The notes below the pieces were generated by a model. The model was not told the origin of the DNA and did no database searches. It saw nothing but the letters and a program-made list of their open reading frames with translations. Position numbers and translations under genes: made by a program. A stretch of DNA of 64,000 bases, from positions 186,001 to 250,000 of the forward strand of contig JAFEDT010000018.1 in NCBI GenBank assembly GCA_018241445.1, given 5' to 3'. Shown piece by piece: positions 1 through 8,331 of this stretch; positions within the stretch are counted from its first letter, which is position 1, and each line of letters begins with the position of its first letter. The DNA is from Pseudomonadota bacterium (GTDB lineage Bacteria; Pseudomonadota; Gammaproteobacteria; Steroidobacterales; Steroidobacteraceae).

Positions 1-45
1 CAGGATCACAACACGGTGATCTTCAACGGACTCGTGACTGGACAA
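1..45 (+). other. Putative intein C-terminus (splice blocks F/G) in nrdJ
   Basis: The 15 codons before the catalytic Cys read QDHNTVIFNGLVTGQ. They fit the end of an intein: a block-F His, hydrophobic residues, then NGLV and two terminal residues before a Cys +1 nucleophile. They do not fit the expected RNR sequence, which should end in Asn-Pro before Cys-Gly-Glu. The terminal residue is Gln rather than the usual Asn, and the penultimate is Gly rather than His; both variants are known in a minority of inteins. The rest of the intein would lie upstream of the window. This is inference from a short stretch. Confidence 0.6.
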
Positions 46-1227
46 TGCGGCGAACAGCCGCTTCCGCCCTACGGCTCCTGCCTGCTGGGCTCGGTCAACC
101 TGACGCGCTTCGTCAAGCACCCCTTCGGCGACTTCGCCGAGTTCGACTGGCAGGAATACCGCGAGGTGGTGAAGGTCTTCACCCGCATGCTCGACAACGT
201 GGTGGAGATCAACGGCCTGCCGCTGGCGCAGCAGCGCGACGAGATCACGCGCAAGCGCCGCCACGGCATGGGCTTCCTCGGGCTGGGCAGCACGCTGACG
301 CTGCTGAAGATGAAGTACGGTTCGCCGGAGTCGCTGCAGTTCACCGAGGACGTGTCGCGCGAGATGGCGGTGGCCGGCTGGGAGGCGGCGCTGGAACTGT
401 CACGCGAGAAGGGTCCGGCGCCGATCATGAACGAGGAGTTCACGGTCACCCGCGAGATGCTGCGCAAGCGGCCGGAGATGGCGCGCGACGGCTGGAAGCC
501 GGGCGCGAAGATTCCCGGGCGGCTGCTGCACGCCCGCTACAGCCGCTACATGCAGCGGGTGGCGAAGGTGGCGCCGGAGCTGGCGCACGAGCTGGCCGAG
601 GTGGGCGCGCGCTTCACCCACCACAGCTCCATCGCGCCCACCGGCACCATCTCGCTGTCGCTGGCCAACAATGCCTCCAACGGCATCGAGCCGTCCTTTG
701 CGCATCACTATTTCCGCAACGTGATCCGTCCCGGCAAGAAATCCAAGGAGAAGATCGACGTCTACTCCTTCGAGCTGCTGGCGTATCGCGAGCTGGTCAA
801 CCCCAACGCCAGCCAGGGAGCCACCAACGATGCCGAAAAACTGCCGGATTACTTCATCGCCGCCGACGACATCACTCCCCGGGAGCATGTCGACGTGCAG
901 GCGGCGGCCCAGAAGTGGGTCGATTCCTCGATCTCCAAGACGGCCAACGTGCCTACGGACTTTGCTTACGAGAAGTTCAAGGACATCTACCTGTACGCAC
1001 ACGAGCAGGGCCTGAAGGGTTGCACCACCTTCCGCTTCAACCCCGAGGCCTTCCAGGGCGTGCTGGTGAAGGAACAGGACCTCAAGAACACCCTCTACAA
1101 GTTCACGCTCGACGACGGCAGCGTCGTGGAGGCGCGTGGCGATGAGGAGATCGAGTACGACGGCGAGTTGCATACCGCCGCGAATCTCTACGACAGCCTC
1201 AAGGAAGGCTATTTCGGCAAGTATTGA
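1..1227 (+). CDS. nrdJ: Adenosylcobalamin-dependent (class II) ribonucleotide reductase catalytic subunit, 3' part
   Basis: This enzyme reduces ribonucleotides to deoxyribonucleotides using a cobalamin-generated thiyl radical. The open frame starts before the window. From base 46 it reads CGEQPLPPYGSCLLGSVNL, the class II active-site signature carrying the radical cysteine and the catalytic glutamate two residues later. Downstream barrel motifs such as RHGMGFLGLG and HHSSIAPTGTIS are intact. The canonical Asn of the N-x-C-x-E motif is missing, because the residues before the cysteine are VTGQ; an intein explains this best (separate entry). The gene stops at 1227, 50 bases before nrdJb, so the C-terminal module is a separate protein, as in Pseudomonas nrdJa/nrdJb. 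Identity is very secure; the N-terminal part is outside the window. Confidence 0.93.
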   Translation, partial: QDHNTVIFNGLVTGQCGEQPLPPYGSCLLGSVNLTRFVKHPFGDFAEFDWQEYREVVKVFTRMLDNVVEINGLPLAQQRDEITRKRRHGMGFLGLGSTLTLLKMKYGSPESLQFTEDVSREMAVAGWEAALELSREKGPAPIMNEEFTVTREMLRKRPEMARDGWKPGAKIPGRLLHARYSRYMQRVAKVAPELAHELAEVGARFTHHSSIAPTGTISLSLANNASNGIEPSFAHHYFRNVIRPGKKSKEKIDVYSFELLAYRELVNPNASQGATNDAEKLPDYFIAADDITPREHVDVQAAAQKWVDSSISKTANVPTDFAYEKFKDIYLYAHEQGLKGCTTFRFNPEAFQGVLVKEQDLKNTLYKFTLDDGSVVEARGDEEIEYDGELHTAANLYDSLKEGYFGKY

Positions 1228-1277
1228 GCAGGCGCCGGCCCGCTCAGGGCCGCGCTCCGCCGCAGGAATCGACAGTC

Positions 1278-1973
1278 ATGACCATCAAGATCGAAAAGAA
1301 AATCGCCAAGTACGCGGTACAGAAGCCCGAGGACAAGGCGGCCGCCGAGGCGCGCGCCAGCGAGGCCCGCTCCGCCAAGGTCATCCGGATGCACGAGAAG
1401 CTCGAGCGTCCCGAGGTCCTGATCGGCTCCACCTACAAGATCAAGACCCCGATCTCCGATCACGCCATGTACGTGACCATCAACGACATCGTGTTGAACG
1501 AGGGCACCGAGCACGAGCAGCGCCGGCCGTTCGAGGTCTTCATCAACTCGAAGAACCTCGACCATTTCCAGTGGATCGTGGCGCTGACACGCATCATCTC
1601 GGCGGTCTTCCGCAAAGGCGGCGACGTCACTTTCCTGGTGGATGAGCTGAAGGCGGTATTCGACCCGCGCGGCGGCTACTGGCAGCCGGGCGGCAAGTTC
1701 ATGCCTTCGATCATTGCCGAGCTGGGCTATGTGATCGAGAAGCACCTGCAAACCATCGGACTGATGCGCAAGCCGCAGCTCGATCAGCACCAGCAGAAGC
1801 TGGTGGACGAGAAGCGCGCCGAGTTCGAGGCGCGCAGCAAGCAGGCCGACGCCTTCGCCAAGTCTCACTTCCCAGAAGGGGCGCAACTGTGCGCCCGCTG
1901 CAGCACCGCGGCGGTGGTAATGATGGACGGCTGCATGACCTGCCTGAACTGCGGCGACTCGAAGTGTGGCTGA
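1278..1973 (+). CDS. nrdJb: NrdJb, TSCPD/zinc-ribbon C-terminal component of class II RNR
   Basis: This 231-residue protein is the separately encoded C-terminal module of the class II RNR, which carries the cysteines that re-reduce the active site. The start ATG at 1278 gives MTIKIEKKIAKYAVQKPED. The middle (about residues 45-150) is a TSCPD-type domain. The C-terminus holds a Cys cluster (CARC, then CMTCLNC and SKCG) typical of a redox-active or metal-binding tail. It follows nrdJ by 50 bases and is followed by an intrinsic terminator, so the two form an operon. The split is known from Pseudomonas; the family call is firm and the exact redox cysteines are inferred. Confidence 0.9.
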   Translation: MTIKIEKKIAKYAVQKPEDKAAAEARASEARSAKVIRMHEKLERPEVLIGSTYKIKTPISDHAMYVTINDIVLNEGTEHEQRRPFEVFINSKNLDHFQWIVALTRIISAVFRKGGDVTFLVDELKAVFDPRGGYWQPGGKFMPSIIAELGYVIEKHLQTIGLMRKPQLDQHQQKLVDEKRAEFEARSKQADAFAKSHFPEGAQLCARCSTAAVVMMDGCMTCLNCGDSKCG

Positions 1974-2016
1974 GGGCTGAGTTTCCTGGTTCCTGACGAC
2001 AACCGACCGGACCCTT

Positions 2017-2048
2017 GAGGCAGCGCCTGCGGCTGCCTCTTTCGTTGG
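2017..2048 (+). terminator. Intrinsic terminator of the nrdJ operon
   Basis: GAGGCAGC (2017-2024) and GCTGCCTC (2032-2039) form a perfect 8-bp stem with a 7-base loop, followed by TTTTCGTT. It lies 44 bases after the nrdJb stop. Confidence 0.75.
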
Positions 2049-2167
2049 GTGGGGTTCGGAATGACTGGTCGTTCTCGTCTGCTCGGAAGTGAGCGGGAAG
2101 CGCTGTTGCGCACTTCTTCCTCCCTCTCTCGGCATATTCTTCGGACGCCAATTCCCTGCGCGTGGCG

Positions 2168-2737
2168 CTAATTCTTAGCCCGGATCCCCATCACCAGTAC
2201 GCGCAATCGCGGTAGAAACAAGCCCGCTCTCGACCGATAGGCTTCGTATTCCTCAGCAGCGCCTGAAAGTTTGAACCGACTTTCCTCGGTGCGGGCGGCG
2301 TAGACGTACATAGCCACCATGCATCCTGCCGTTATGCCCGTCCAGAGGGAAGGCGCGGCCGCGACTCCCGCGACCCAGGTAAGTGTGTATGCGAGGTAGA
2401 ACGGGTGGCGCACGTATCTGTAGATCCCACTCGTCACTAACGTGCCAGGATCGTCGGGAGAGAACGCCAACGCGAACCTGCGCCCCGCGAGTGAGCGCCT
2501 CGCCCAAAAGAACACCAACAGGCCACCCCCATACAGGATCATGGCTGCGGCGAACCGAGGGGTTGTAGGAGTAGAAGCGGCGAGCGCAATGATTTGGACA
2601 ATGGCAGATATCGTGCCGAGGAGCTGGAGCACCTTCATCCGTGGGGCGACACCGCCCGCACGAGAAAACAGATAGCGTATCGCGTGTGTATAGATTCCGA
2701 AGGAGATCAGCGCAAGGCTAACCAGCAGGACCTTCAT
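2168..2737 (-). CDS. Isoprenylcysteine carboxyl methyltransferase-like integral membrane protein
   Basis: A 189-residue membrane protein with about five hydrophobic segments. It carries the ICMT/PEMT signature GIYRYVRHPFY (residues 104-114) and a following EESRF (151-155), the SAM- and substrate-binding elements of this methyltransferase superfamily. Family members methylate small lipophilic or carboxyl acceptors. True prenylcysteine substrates are unlikely in bacteria, so the acceptor here is unknown; a lipid carboxylate or amine is a reasonable guess from context. It is the last gene of the minus-strand lipid operon, and its start overlaps the upstream desaturase stop by 4 bases, suggesting translational coupling. 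The family assignment is good; the reaction is inferred. Confidence 0.75.
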   Translation of the reverse strand: MKVLLVSLALISFGIYTHAIRYLFSRAGGVAPRMKVLQLLGTISAIVQIIALAASTPTTPRFAAAMILYGGGLLVFFWARRSLAGRRFALAFSPDDPGTLVTSGIYRYVRHPFYLAYTLTWVAGVAAAPSLWTGITAGCMVAMYVYAARTEESRFKLSGAAEEYEAYRSRAGLFLPRLRVLVMGIRAKN

Positions 2738-3693
2738 GGCGTGAGCGCGCGGTCGCCATGAATCGTCTGAAGAGGGCCCCTTCTGAACGCTTGGGCGGCG
2801 TACCCGATGTAGGACGTTTGAATGAAGGCACCCGTCTTCGCGTATGTAGCTGCTAGCACCTTGTGCGCCTTGGGTAAGTTGTACCAGGGGACGCCCGGAA
2901 ACAGATGATGTTCGAGGTGGTAGTTGAGATTACACATTAGGAACGACACAAGGGCATTGGAGGTAGTGGTCCTAGTCCTCGACACGACGCTGCTCTTCTC
3001 AGTGCACAGGTGCTCCGCGAGCCCTCTGATATTGGAAAACAGCATTGCCACCTGTACGGGCAGAAGCCAGTACAGGAAGAGCTCAGAAACGCGACCCACA
3101 AGAATCGCGATCACGATAACAAGGGAATAAAGCGCCAGCATCGCGGCGTATTCGCGGACAATTCGACGCCGATCTGCGGCACTCGCGATCGAAAGAGCCT
3201 TCCAGGGGACGATAAAGATGTACAAGAGCATCCCCACGGCAAACCACGCGTAAAACAGGAACCAGTACTGCCGTGGGGAGCGACAAAGATTGGAGATCTC
3301 GTCCTGATCCAGTGACGTGCGGGTGTGTTGATGGTGACTCAGGTGCGCGACCTTGTACGCTGTTCCAGAGAAGAACGCCGGAATGCCGAAAGCAAATGCA
3401 GCCCATCGATCAGGGGTAGGTCGGCGGAACAGATTTCTGTGTAGCGCCTCGTGCATCAGGATTGCCATCGCCTGGATGCAAATTCCTATGACAATGATGC
3501 AGGCGATCCGAACTGGCCAGATGGGATAGAGGCTCATCAGCGATGCGCTGCCAATCCATAGCGCCGGATATAGGGCGCAGACCCAGTTCCAACGAGGATT
3601 GCGCCGATGGAGTGTTCTCAGTACGGACGCCGACTCAGGATCAATTTCATGCAACGAAAGGCGAGCGGTGCCGCTTTTGCAAAGCCCGCTCAT
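2734..3693 (-). CDS. Membrane fatty acid desaturase family protein (desaturase C)
   Basis: A 319-residue integral membrane non-haem diiron enzyme of the FA_desaturase family. Histidine box 1 is H81-EAL-H85, box 2 is H117-LS-HH121, and box 3 is the YHLEHHLFPG motif near residue 258. Hydrophobic segments flank the boxes. No cytochrome b5 domain is fused, so electrons must come from a separate partner. Such proteins desaturate or hydroxylate acyl chains or related lipids; the substrate cannot be read from the sequence. It is the sixth gene of the operon and overlaps the methyltransferase gene by 4 bases. A 91-base gap separates it from the acyltransferase upstream. Confidence 0.85.
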   Translation of the reverse strand: MSGLCKSGTARLSLHEIDPESASVLRTLHRRNPRWNWVCALYPALWIGSASLMSLYPIWPVRIACIIVIGICIQAMAILMHEALHRNLFRRPTPDRWAAFAFGIPAFFSGTAYKVAHLSHHQHTRTSLDQDEISNLCRSPRQYWFLFYAWFAVGMLLYIFIVPWKALSIASAADRRRIVREYAAMLALYSLVIVIAILVGRVSELFLYWLLPVQVAMLFSNIRGLAEHLCTEKSSVVSRTRTTTSNALVSFLMCNLNYHLEHHLFPGVPWYNLPKAHKVLAATYAKTGAFIQTSYIGYAAQAFRRGPLQTIHGDRALTP

Positions 3694-3784
3694 AGCTTCG
3701 AGTACAACTTGCAGCTGCTCGGCGATTTGCGAGAGTGCTCAGTACAACTCACGATCGGGTCTGGTCTTCGCATTGCCATATGCC

Positions 3785-4948
3785 CTAAGCTGGGCGGGAT
3801 GATCGTAAGGCCTCCAGTTCGGCCAACAAGTGAGAGCGCGTGTCGGTTGCTTGGTGAAACCGTTCGGCCATCATCTGGAATAGATTAGACATGAGCGTCA
3901 GCGCGAGCGCGGGTTCCTGCTTGGCCAGTTTCTGATACTCAGAGGCAGACAGCACCAGTAGCTTCGATGGGCCAGCAGCACGCACGCTCGCGGACCGCGC
4001 GCGGTCCGACAGGAACCCCATCTCGCCAAACACGTCTCCGGGTACAAAACTCCCGACCACGTGATCGACATGTGCTCCATGCCGGACGGCGTCGAAGCTC
4101 CCGGAGAGCACTACGAACATGCCGTCGCTGTGATCGCCCTGGCGGAAAACCCAGTGCAACGACTCATAGCTGAGGACATCAAACCTGCGGAGCAATGACG
4201 CGATAACCGAGCTCTCCAGTCCCCGGAAAATCGGAGCGGCAGAGGCGTCTTCAGTGCGCACGGCATCGAAGTCCGCGATGTTGAATGCCTCCTCGGACAT
4301 CAGCCACAAGGGTCGCAGGGCGGCGTACTCAGGGAACTCCCGGGAAAAGAACGCTTGCATCTCTGGGTGCTCACCATACTTCTTGGAGTAGGCAAGGAGC
4401 GGTGATCGGATCTCCTCCAGGTAAGAGTTGTTGCCGATGAGCATCACCATCGGAACGACTGAGACACCTCCGGGCGAAAGCTGGAAGTTACAGGAATAGA
4501 TGCGATATCCAATAGACTGATACAAGCGCAGCAGGTGCGGGCGGCAGACGATGAAGTTGACCAGGTCGCCGCACTGGTACGCGTGCCGAAACGCTGCGGC
4601 TGCCAGATGTGCGAGCACCCCAGAGCGCCGGTACTGCTTGAGAACAAGCAGTTTACTCAGCATCGAGATTTGATTGGGGTGCCAGGGCGAAAAGCGCGGA
4701 AGGAGCAGGTGCTCCTCATGCTCCAATTCGCCTTTTGCCCGTCGCGTGTAGCGCGCGGTGCCCACCGTCCGGTCACCATCCCGGGCCACGAAGATTGCCG
4801 CACCGGCGTCCCAGGGTTCTTCGATCCTGCGTTCATCGGTCGGAGGAAGCTCGGCACGGTGCAATTCTTCGACATACACTTCGTATCGGAGCCTGTAGGC
4901 CGCTTCCCGTTCCTCCTGGGTCTCTGCCAGGCTAACCACGATCGGCAC
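3785..4948 (-). CDS. GNAT/LuxI-like acyltransferase fused to a cyclic nucleotide-binding domain (copy 1)
   Basis: A 387-residue two-domain protein. Residues about 1-200 resemble the GNAT fold of LuxI/FeeM-type N-acyl synthases, with RLRYEVYVEE at residues 19-28 and a VGTARY strand. Residues about 235-370 are a CAP-type cyclic nucleotide-binding domain whose phosphate cassette keeps the key pair Glu309 (FGEMG) and Arg318 (RARSAS), so cAMP or cGMP binding looks possible. The domain order (acyltransferase first) is opposite to the mycobacterial cAMP-regulated acetyltransferases. It starts 2 bases after the HDO gene stop, which implies coupling. A paralogue with the same partner lies at 16490-17602. 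The likely product is an N-acyl compound (inferred). Confidence 0.75.
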   Translation of the reverse strand: MPIVVSLAETQEEREAAYRLRYEVYVEELHRAELPPTDERRIEEPWDAGAAIFVARDGDRTVGTARYTRRAKGELEHEEHLLLPRFSPWHPNQISMLSKLLVLKQYRRSGVLAHLAAAAFRHAYQCGDLVNFIVCRPHLLRLYQSIGYRIYSCNFQLSPGGVSVVPMVMLIGNNSYLEEIRSPLLAYSKKYGEHPEMQAFFSREFPEYAALRPLWLMSEEAFNIADFDAVRTEDASAAPIFRGLESSVIASLLRRFDVLSYESLHWVFRQGDHSDGMFVVLSGSFDAVRHGAHVDHVVGSFVPGDVFGEMGFLSDRARSASVRAAGPSKLLVLSASEYQKLAKQEPALALTLMSNLFQMMAERFHQATDTRSHLLAELEALRSSRPA

Positions 4949-4950
4949 TG

Positions 4951-5601
4951 TTAGGCCTCAGGGACCGCCTGATCATACATCGCGCGGTAGAGTGCCGAGG
5001 CCGTGCCCGCCACGTCGATCATGGTGCACCAGTCCACTTCACTGAGGTTGGACTTGCCAAGAACCTCGAAGATTTCCTGGGTATGGCCCACGTCGGTGTC
5101 GCCGTGGCCGAAGAAGAACTGCAGTTGATCGTGGCGAAGACTCAACGCCTTGGCGAGTTTCGTCGCGTAGAGCTTTCCGTATCGCGCACCAAACCCCTCC
5201 AGGACGCTCGCGATGGCAAGGCGGGCAATGGGGTTCCGCAGCGCGATGTAGTAGTTATAGGCAATGTACGCTGCACAAGCGGGACGCGGTGCGGTTTCAC
5301 GGGGATCGGAGCCTGCATATCCGGTGGCCTCGAGATCATTCAGAATCCACTGCCAATGGGTCTTTTCCTCGTCGGCGTGATGCAGCAGGTAGTGTCGCGC
5401 TTCCCACAGATGCGGCGGTAGCATCGCGCCGGCAAGTGCGAAGGTACCGGGCCCGTTCTGCACCTGGTGAAAGAGCGTCAACAACAAGGCGTGGTATGAC
5501 GACATGGTGAATGCGCCTTGGTCGAGGATCGTCATGAGGCGGTTGGTCGGGAATTGCTCGACCAGCGCGGTAACCTTTGATTCGAATTCTTGTAGGTTCA
5601 A
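4951..5601 (-). CDS. Haem-oxygenase-like diiron oxidase family protein (HDO 2)
   Basis: A 216-residue all-helical protein of the 'iron-containing redox enzyme' (haem-oxygenase-like, TenA-fold) group. Metal ligand motifs are visible: E79-x2-H82, E135 in VLEGFG, and H166-x3-D170-x2-H173. This matches the ExxH...E...HxxxDxxH pattern of HDO enzymes such as the fatty-acid decarboxylase UndA. It has no signal peptide, so it is cytoplasmic. Its gene lies directly upstream of the acyltransferase-cNMP gene (2-base gap), a pairing repeated at 16.5-18.4 kb. Oxidation of a fatty acyl chain or of the N-acyl product is plausible; the precise reaction is unknown. Confidence 0.75.
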   Translation of the reverse strand: MNLQEFESKVTALVEQFPTNRLMTILDQGAFTMSSYHALLLTLFHQVQNGPGTFALAGAMLPPHLWEARHYLLHHADEEKTHWQWILNDLEATGYAGSDPRETAPRPACAAYIAYNYYIALRNPIARLAIASVLEGFGARYGKLYATKLAKALSLRHDQLQFFFGHGDTDVGHTQEIFEVLGKSNLSEVDWCTMIDVAGTASALYRAMYDQAVPEA

Positions 5602-5611
5602 GCGTGACCTC

Positions 5612-6487
5612 CTATTTGCGCGTCCCGAAAGATCTCATCAGTTCCGTAAACGCCAAGACGGGCCTACTGTTATCAATCGCTCGCGCAATAGGGAGCTTCT
5701 GGTAGCTGAGATAGGGCCACATATGGTGCTCATAGTGATACCCATTGTTGTGTGGAAAAAGAAGGTACGCAACCAATGGACTCTGCCAGTGACGATTGGT
5801 CGTGTCGCTACTCGTATGCTCACACCAGACCCGCATTCGGCTTACCGCCCAGTAGGCGGTTCCTAGGGAAATGGCCCATATCGCTAGCCGGAACTGCTGA
5901 TGGGCATAAATCACCGCGGAGATCGTGATGACCCAGAACACAAAGAGGCCCGCCGCATCCCGCACGCTCGTTGGGCGACTGGCCCAAACCAATCTATACA
6001 GGCTCGGGATACCGAATCCGAACAAGTCTCCAATAAACATCGCAGCAAATCCGGCGATGCTCATTGGGGAATTGTAAAAGCGCCCGGCACGCAGAGGTAA
6101 CTCTGGATCTTCCATGCTATTCAACTTCAAGTGATGTTGAATATGAAACCGCCGGTAGCCAGAGACGGTGACAGTTAGTGGATAAAAGAAAATAACGTTG
6201 CCAATCGCGTCATTTAACCACTTCGTTTTGGATATGGTGAAATGAGAAGCCTCATGTCCGAGGATCGAGAGCGCGTGCTGATGAACCCCGATCACGAGTA
6301 TGCAAAATGGCAGAAGCGCAAGGTGATCCGGTGTCGCAAGAACAAGCGCTACCAGCAATATCGTCCAATCAAGCGCTATGTCACGGACAAGCAGCCATAC
6401 TGAAACGCGCTCTTGCGCTAGCCGCCTCGCACGACGATCTATAGATTCTGATTCTTCGCGCGGTGCGGCGATTGATACGGCATCCAT
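5612..6487 (-). CDS. Membrane fatty acid desaturase family protein (desaturase B)
   Basis: A 291-residue membrane diiron enzyme with the three histidine boxes of the FA_desaturase superfamily: H78-EAS-H82, H115-IQ-HH119 and a late HYEHHMWP. Hydrophobic stretches cover about residues 36-75, 95-110 and 150-210. It lies 10 bases from HDO 2 and 1 base from HDO 1, inside one tight operon. It is clearly divergent from desaturases A and C, so the three probably act at different positions or on different substrates. Base composition is lower in GC than the housekeeping genes in this window. The family call is firm; the substrate is unknown. Confidence 0.87.
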   Translation of the reverse strand: MDAVSIAAPREESESIDRRARRLAQERVSVWLLVRDIALDWTILLVALVLATPDHLALLPFCILVIGVHQHALSILGHEASHFTISKTKWLNDAIGNVIFFYPLTVTVSGYRRFHIQHHLKLNSMEDPELPLRAGRFYNSPMSIAGFAAMFIGDLFGFGIPSLYRLVWASRPTSVRDAAGLFVFWVITISAVIYAHQQFRLAIWAISLGTAYWAVSRMRVWCEHTSSDTTNRHWQSPLVAYLLFPHNNGYHYEHHMWPYLSYQKLPIARAIDNSRPVLAFTELMRSFGTRK

Positions 6488-6488
6488 T

Positions 6489-7133
6489 TCAACCTCGATT
6501 ACTACCGAAAGTTGAACGGATCAGGCGGGCCAGAAGTATGCCGGCATCCTCAATACCGGAGGTCAGCTGCCTCAGCTCGTCTGCCGTCCACTTACTAGCT
6601 CCCAGTGCTTCAAGGAGCTGGTCTCCATGTGGTACGTCGTCGTGCAAGTGCGCCCGCACAAAGCGCGTGCTCGAGTCATTGAGAAACGTTGCCTTGGCAA
6701 ATATGCGTTGCACGAGCGGGCCAATTTCTTTGCCACTGTTCTCAAGAACGATGGATGCACCGATCCTCCGAAATGGCTCATCCCGGACTAATGACGCGAA
6801 ATACATGAACCATAGCTTGGCATCCAGGCTAGGCGGTTGCAGCTCGCCGCCGAGATGACGGATGTCCGCCTCCGCCACGCGATGGTGCGTCTCTTCCTCC
6901 AGACCAAAGTCTATAAGAAATTTCCTCAATCGAGGCCGGCGAAGCATGGTCTTGTGGGCGGCTACCCCGAGCATTTGCCGGCAGACGTCGTGCACCATAT
7001 ACGCTTGGTCGGACAGATATTGAATGTACGCGTCTTTGGTGATCACTGTTTGGCCCAGTGATTCCTCCAGAGCTTCGCGCACGCGTGTCAAAGCTTTCTT
7101 GAGGTCTGGTGCAACCGCGACAGCGCAATTCAA
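6489..7133 (-). CDS. Haem-oxygenase-like diiron oxidase family protein (HDO 1)
   Basis: A 214-residue helical protein with the same ligand pattern as the other two HDO proteins here: E80-x2-H83, E131 in IVLENSG and H162-x3-D166-x2-H169. Overall sequence similarity to HDO 2 is low beyond the motifs, so it is a separate branch rather than a recent duplicate. Its first bases overlap the desaturase A stop by 4 bases and its stop is 1 base from desaturase B, so the three are almost certainly co-translated. The role is probably an oxidation step on the same lipid intermediate as its neighbours (inference). Confidence 0.68.
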   Translation of the reverse strand: MNCAVAVAPDLKKALTRVREALEESLGQTVITKDAYIQYLSDQAYMVHDVCRQMLGVAAHKTMLRRPRLRKFLIDFGLEEETHHRVAEADIRHLGGELQPPSLDAKLWFMYFASLVRDEPFRRIGASIVLENSGKEIGPLVQRIFAKATFLNDSSTRFVRAHLHDDVPHGDQLLEALGASKWTADELRQLTSGIEDAGILLARLIRSTFGSNRG

Positions 7134-8122
7134 ATCGCACCTCGCACTTCAAGCAACTGTCGTATCAAAGAACGCCGCCCAATGATGTAGCCGTCAATGT
7201 GCATATATCCGGCTTCGTAGTCACTTTGAATACTGAGTTGCTGGTCCAGTGCTTTCAAGCTGTGGAAAGGAATCCCTGGCCATTGATGATGGACCACATG
7301 GTAGCCAATCAAGTGCGGGCCAAACCCCAGCACTTCTCGTTCAAACCAGGAGGCGCGGATATTGCGAGTTTTGGCTGTGAGTACGTCGGGCAGATGAAAG
7401 TGCTCCGCAATGCTGCGAAATCGAAGCATGAATGGCAGTGTCGTAAAAAGAGGAACTATCCAAAGCAACAGAAAGGACGTCCACCCAAGCGCAGTGACCC
7501 AGAGGGAGATAAACGCGAGTGTGAATATAATGCGGAGCACGGTAGGGTCTGCGAATGCGGCGTCTCCGTTTTTCTGGCCCGGCGTTTCGCCGCGGCTATA
7601 TCTGGATAGGCGACGCAGGTTGGAAACCACTCCATAGCCGACGAGATCTTTCGTTAGCAGGGCAAATAACTGCCACGACGTTTTTGGAAATGCCCAATCC
7701 CTCGGCGCGGTCCTCAGCTTGAACTGTAGATCCGGGTCGTCCGCGGTATTGAGGTGCTTATGGTGTGCCAGATGATTCGCGCGGAATGCGCTCCAGGAAA
7801 CAAACAAAGGCCATGCGCACAGGCGCCCCAATGTTCTCGAAGCGTTCCACTTCGGCGAGAGGCGCTGATGTAGCGTTTCGTGCATGACGACGGCGATGGC
7901 ATGCTGCCGTGATCCGATCACTACCCACAGAAGGGGCAACGACCATGGATTTTTCCATATTTGCCAAGTGGCCACGCCTAGCCCTATGACTGCCCAATCG
8001 AGAGCGAGCAGCGAAATCAGTCGGCCCGGTCGAACCTGATGCAGACGTCGAAAGGGCACAGAGGGTATGGTCTGCACAGGCGATGGCGCCGCCGGGGGTG
8101 GCGTGTGCGAGCGAAAAGGCAT
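7130..8122 (-). CDS. Membrane fatty acid desaturase family protein (desaturase A)
   Basis: A 330-residue membrane desaturase and the first gene of the minus-strand lipid operon. The histidine boxes are H81-ETL-H85, H117-LA-HH121 and a YHVVHHQWPG box near residue 275. The N-terminus is a Pro-rich cytoplasmic stretch, then hydrophobic segments. The family includes acyl-lipid and acyl-CoA desaturases, hydroxylases and acetylenases; motifs alone do not separate these. The promoter for the operon must lie in the 209-base intergenic region shared with the divergent patatin gene. A sampled 60-base line inside this gene (7201-7260) is 28/60 GC, against 43/60 in pilT (38161-38220). Confidence 0.87.
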   Translation of the reverse strand: MPFRSHTPPPAAPSPVQTIPSVPFRRLHQVRPGRLISLLALDWAVIGLGVATWQIWKNPWSLPLLWVVIGSRQHAIAVVMHETLHQRLSPKWNASRTLGRLCAWPLFVSWSAFRANHLAHHKHLNTADDPDLQFKLRTAPRDWAFPKTSWQLFALLTKDLVGYGVVSNLRRLSRYSRGETPGQKNGDAAFADPTVLRIIFTLAFISLWVTALGWTSFLLLWIVPLFTTLPFMLRFRSIAEHFHLPDVLTAKTRNIRASWFEREVLGFGPHLIGYHVVHHQWPGIPFHSLKALDQQLSIQSDYEAGYMHIDGYIIGRRSLIRQLLEVRGAI

Positions 8123-8331
8123 CTGCGCTGCCTCGATGTCGGCCGCTTCTTAGTAAGATCTTCTGGCCGTAACTACAATTATGGTACAGCGTCCCGGATA
8201 CTGACGCTACTACAGGGCTGCAGGCTACAGGGTACAGGCCTGTAGGGTGGTAACAACGGTAAGTACCCGGCCTGAAGAGTGGTTCACAGCCGACAGAGGC
8301 CCTTTACCCAAGCATTTCACTGCTGCGGCGT
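8123..8331. promoter_or_regulatory. Divergent promoter region with CTACAGGG direct/inverted repeats
   Basis: This 209-base gap lies between desaturase A (minus) and the cNMP-patatin (plus). CTACAGGG occurs at 8210-8217 and 8225-8232 (15-base period). The inverted form CCTGTAG is at 8239-8245. The spacing suggests a dimeric regulator binding site serving both directions. No convincing -35/-10 pair could be fixed for either direction. Confidence 0.4.
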
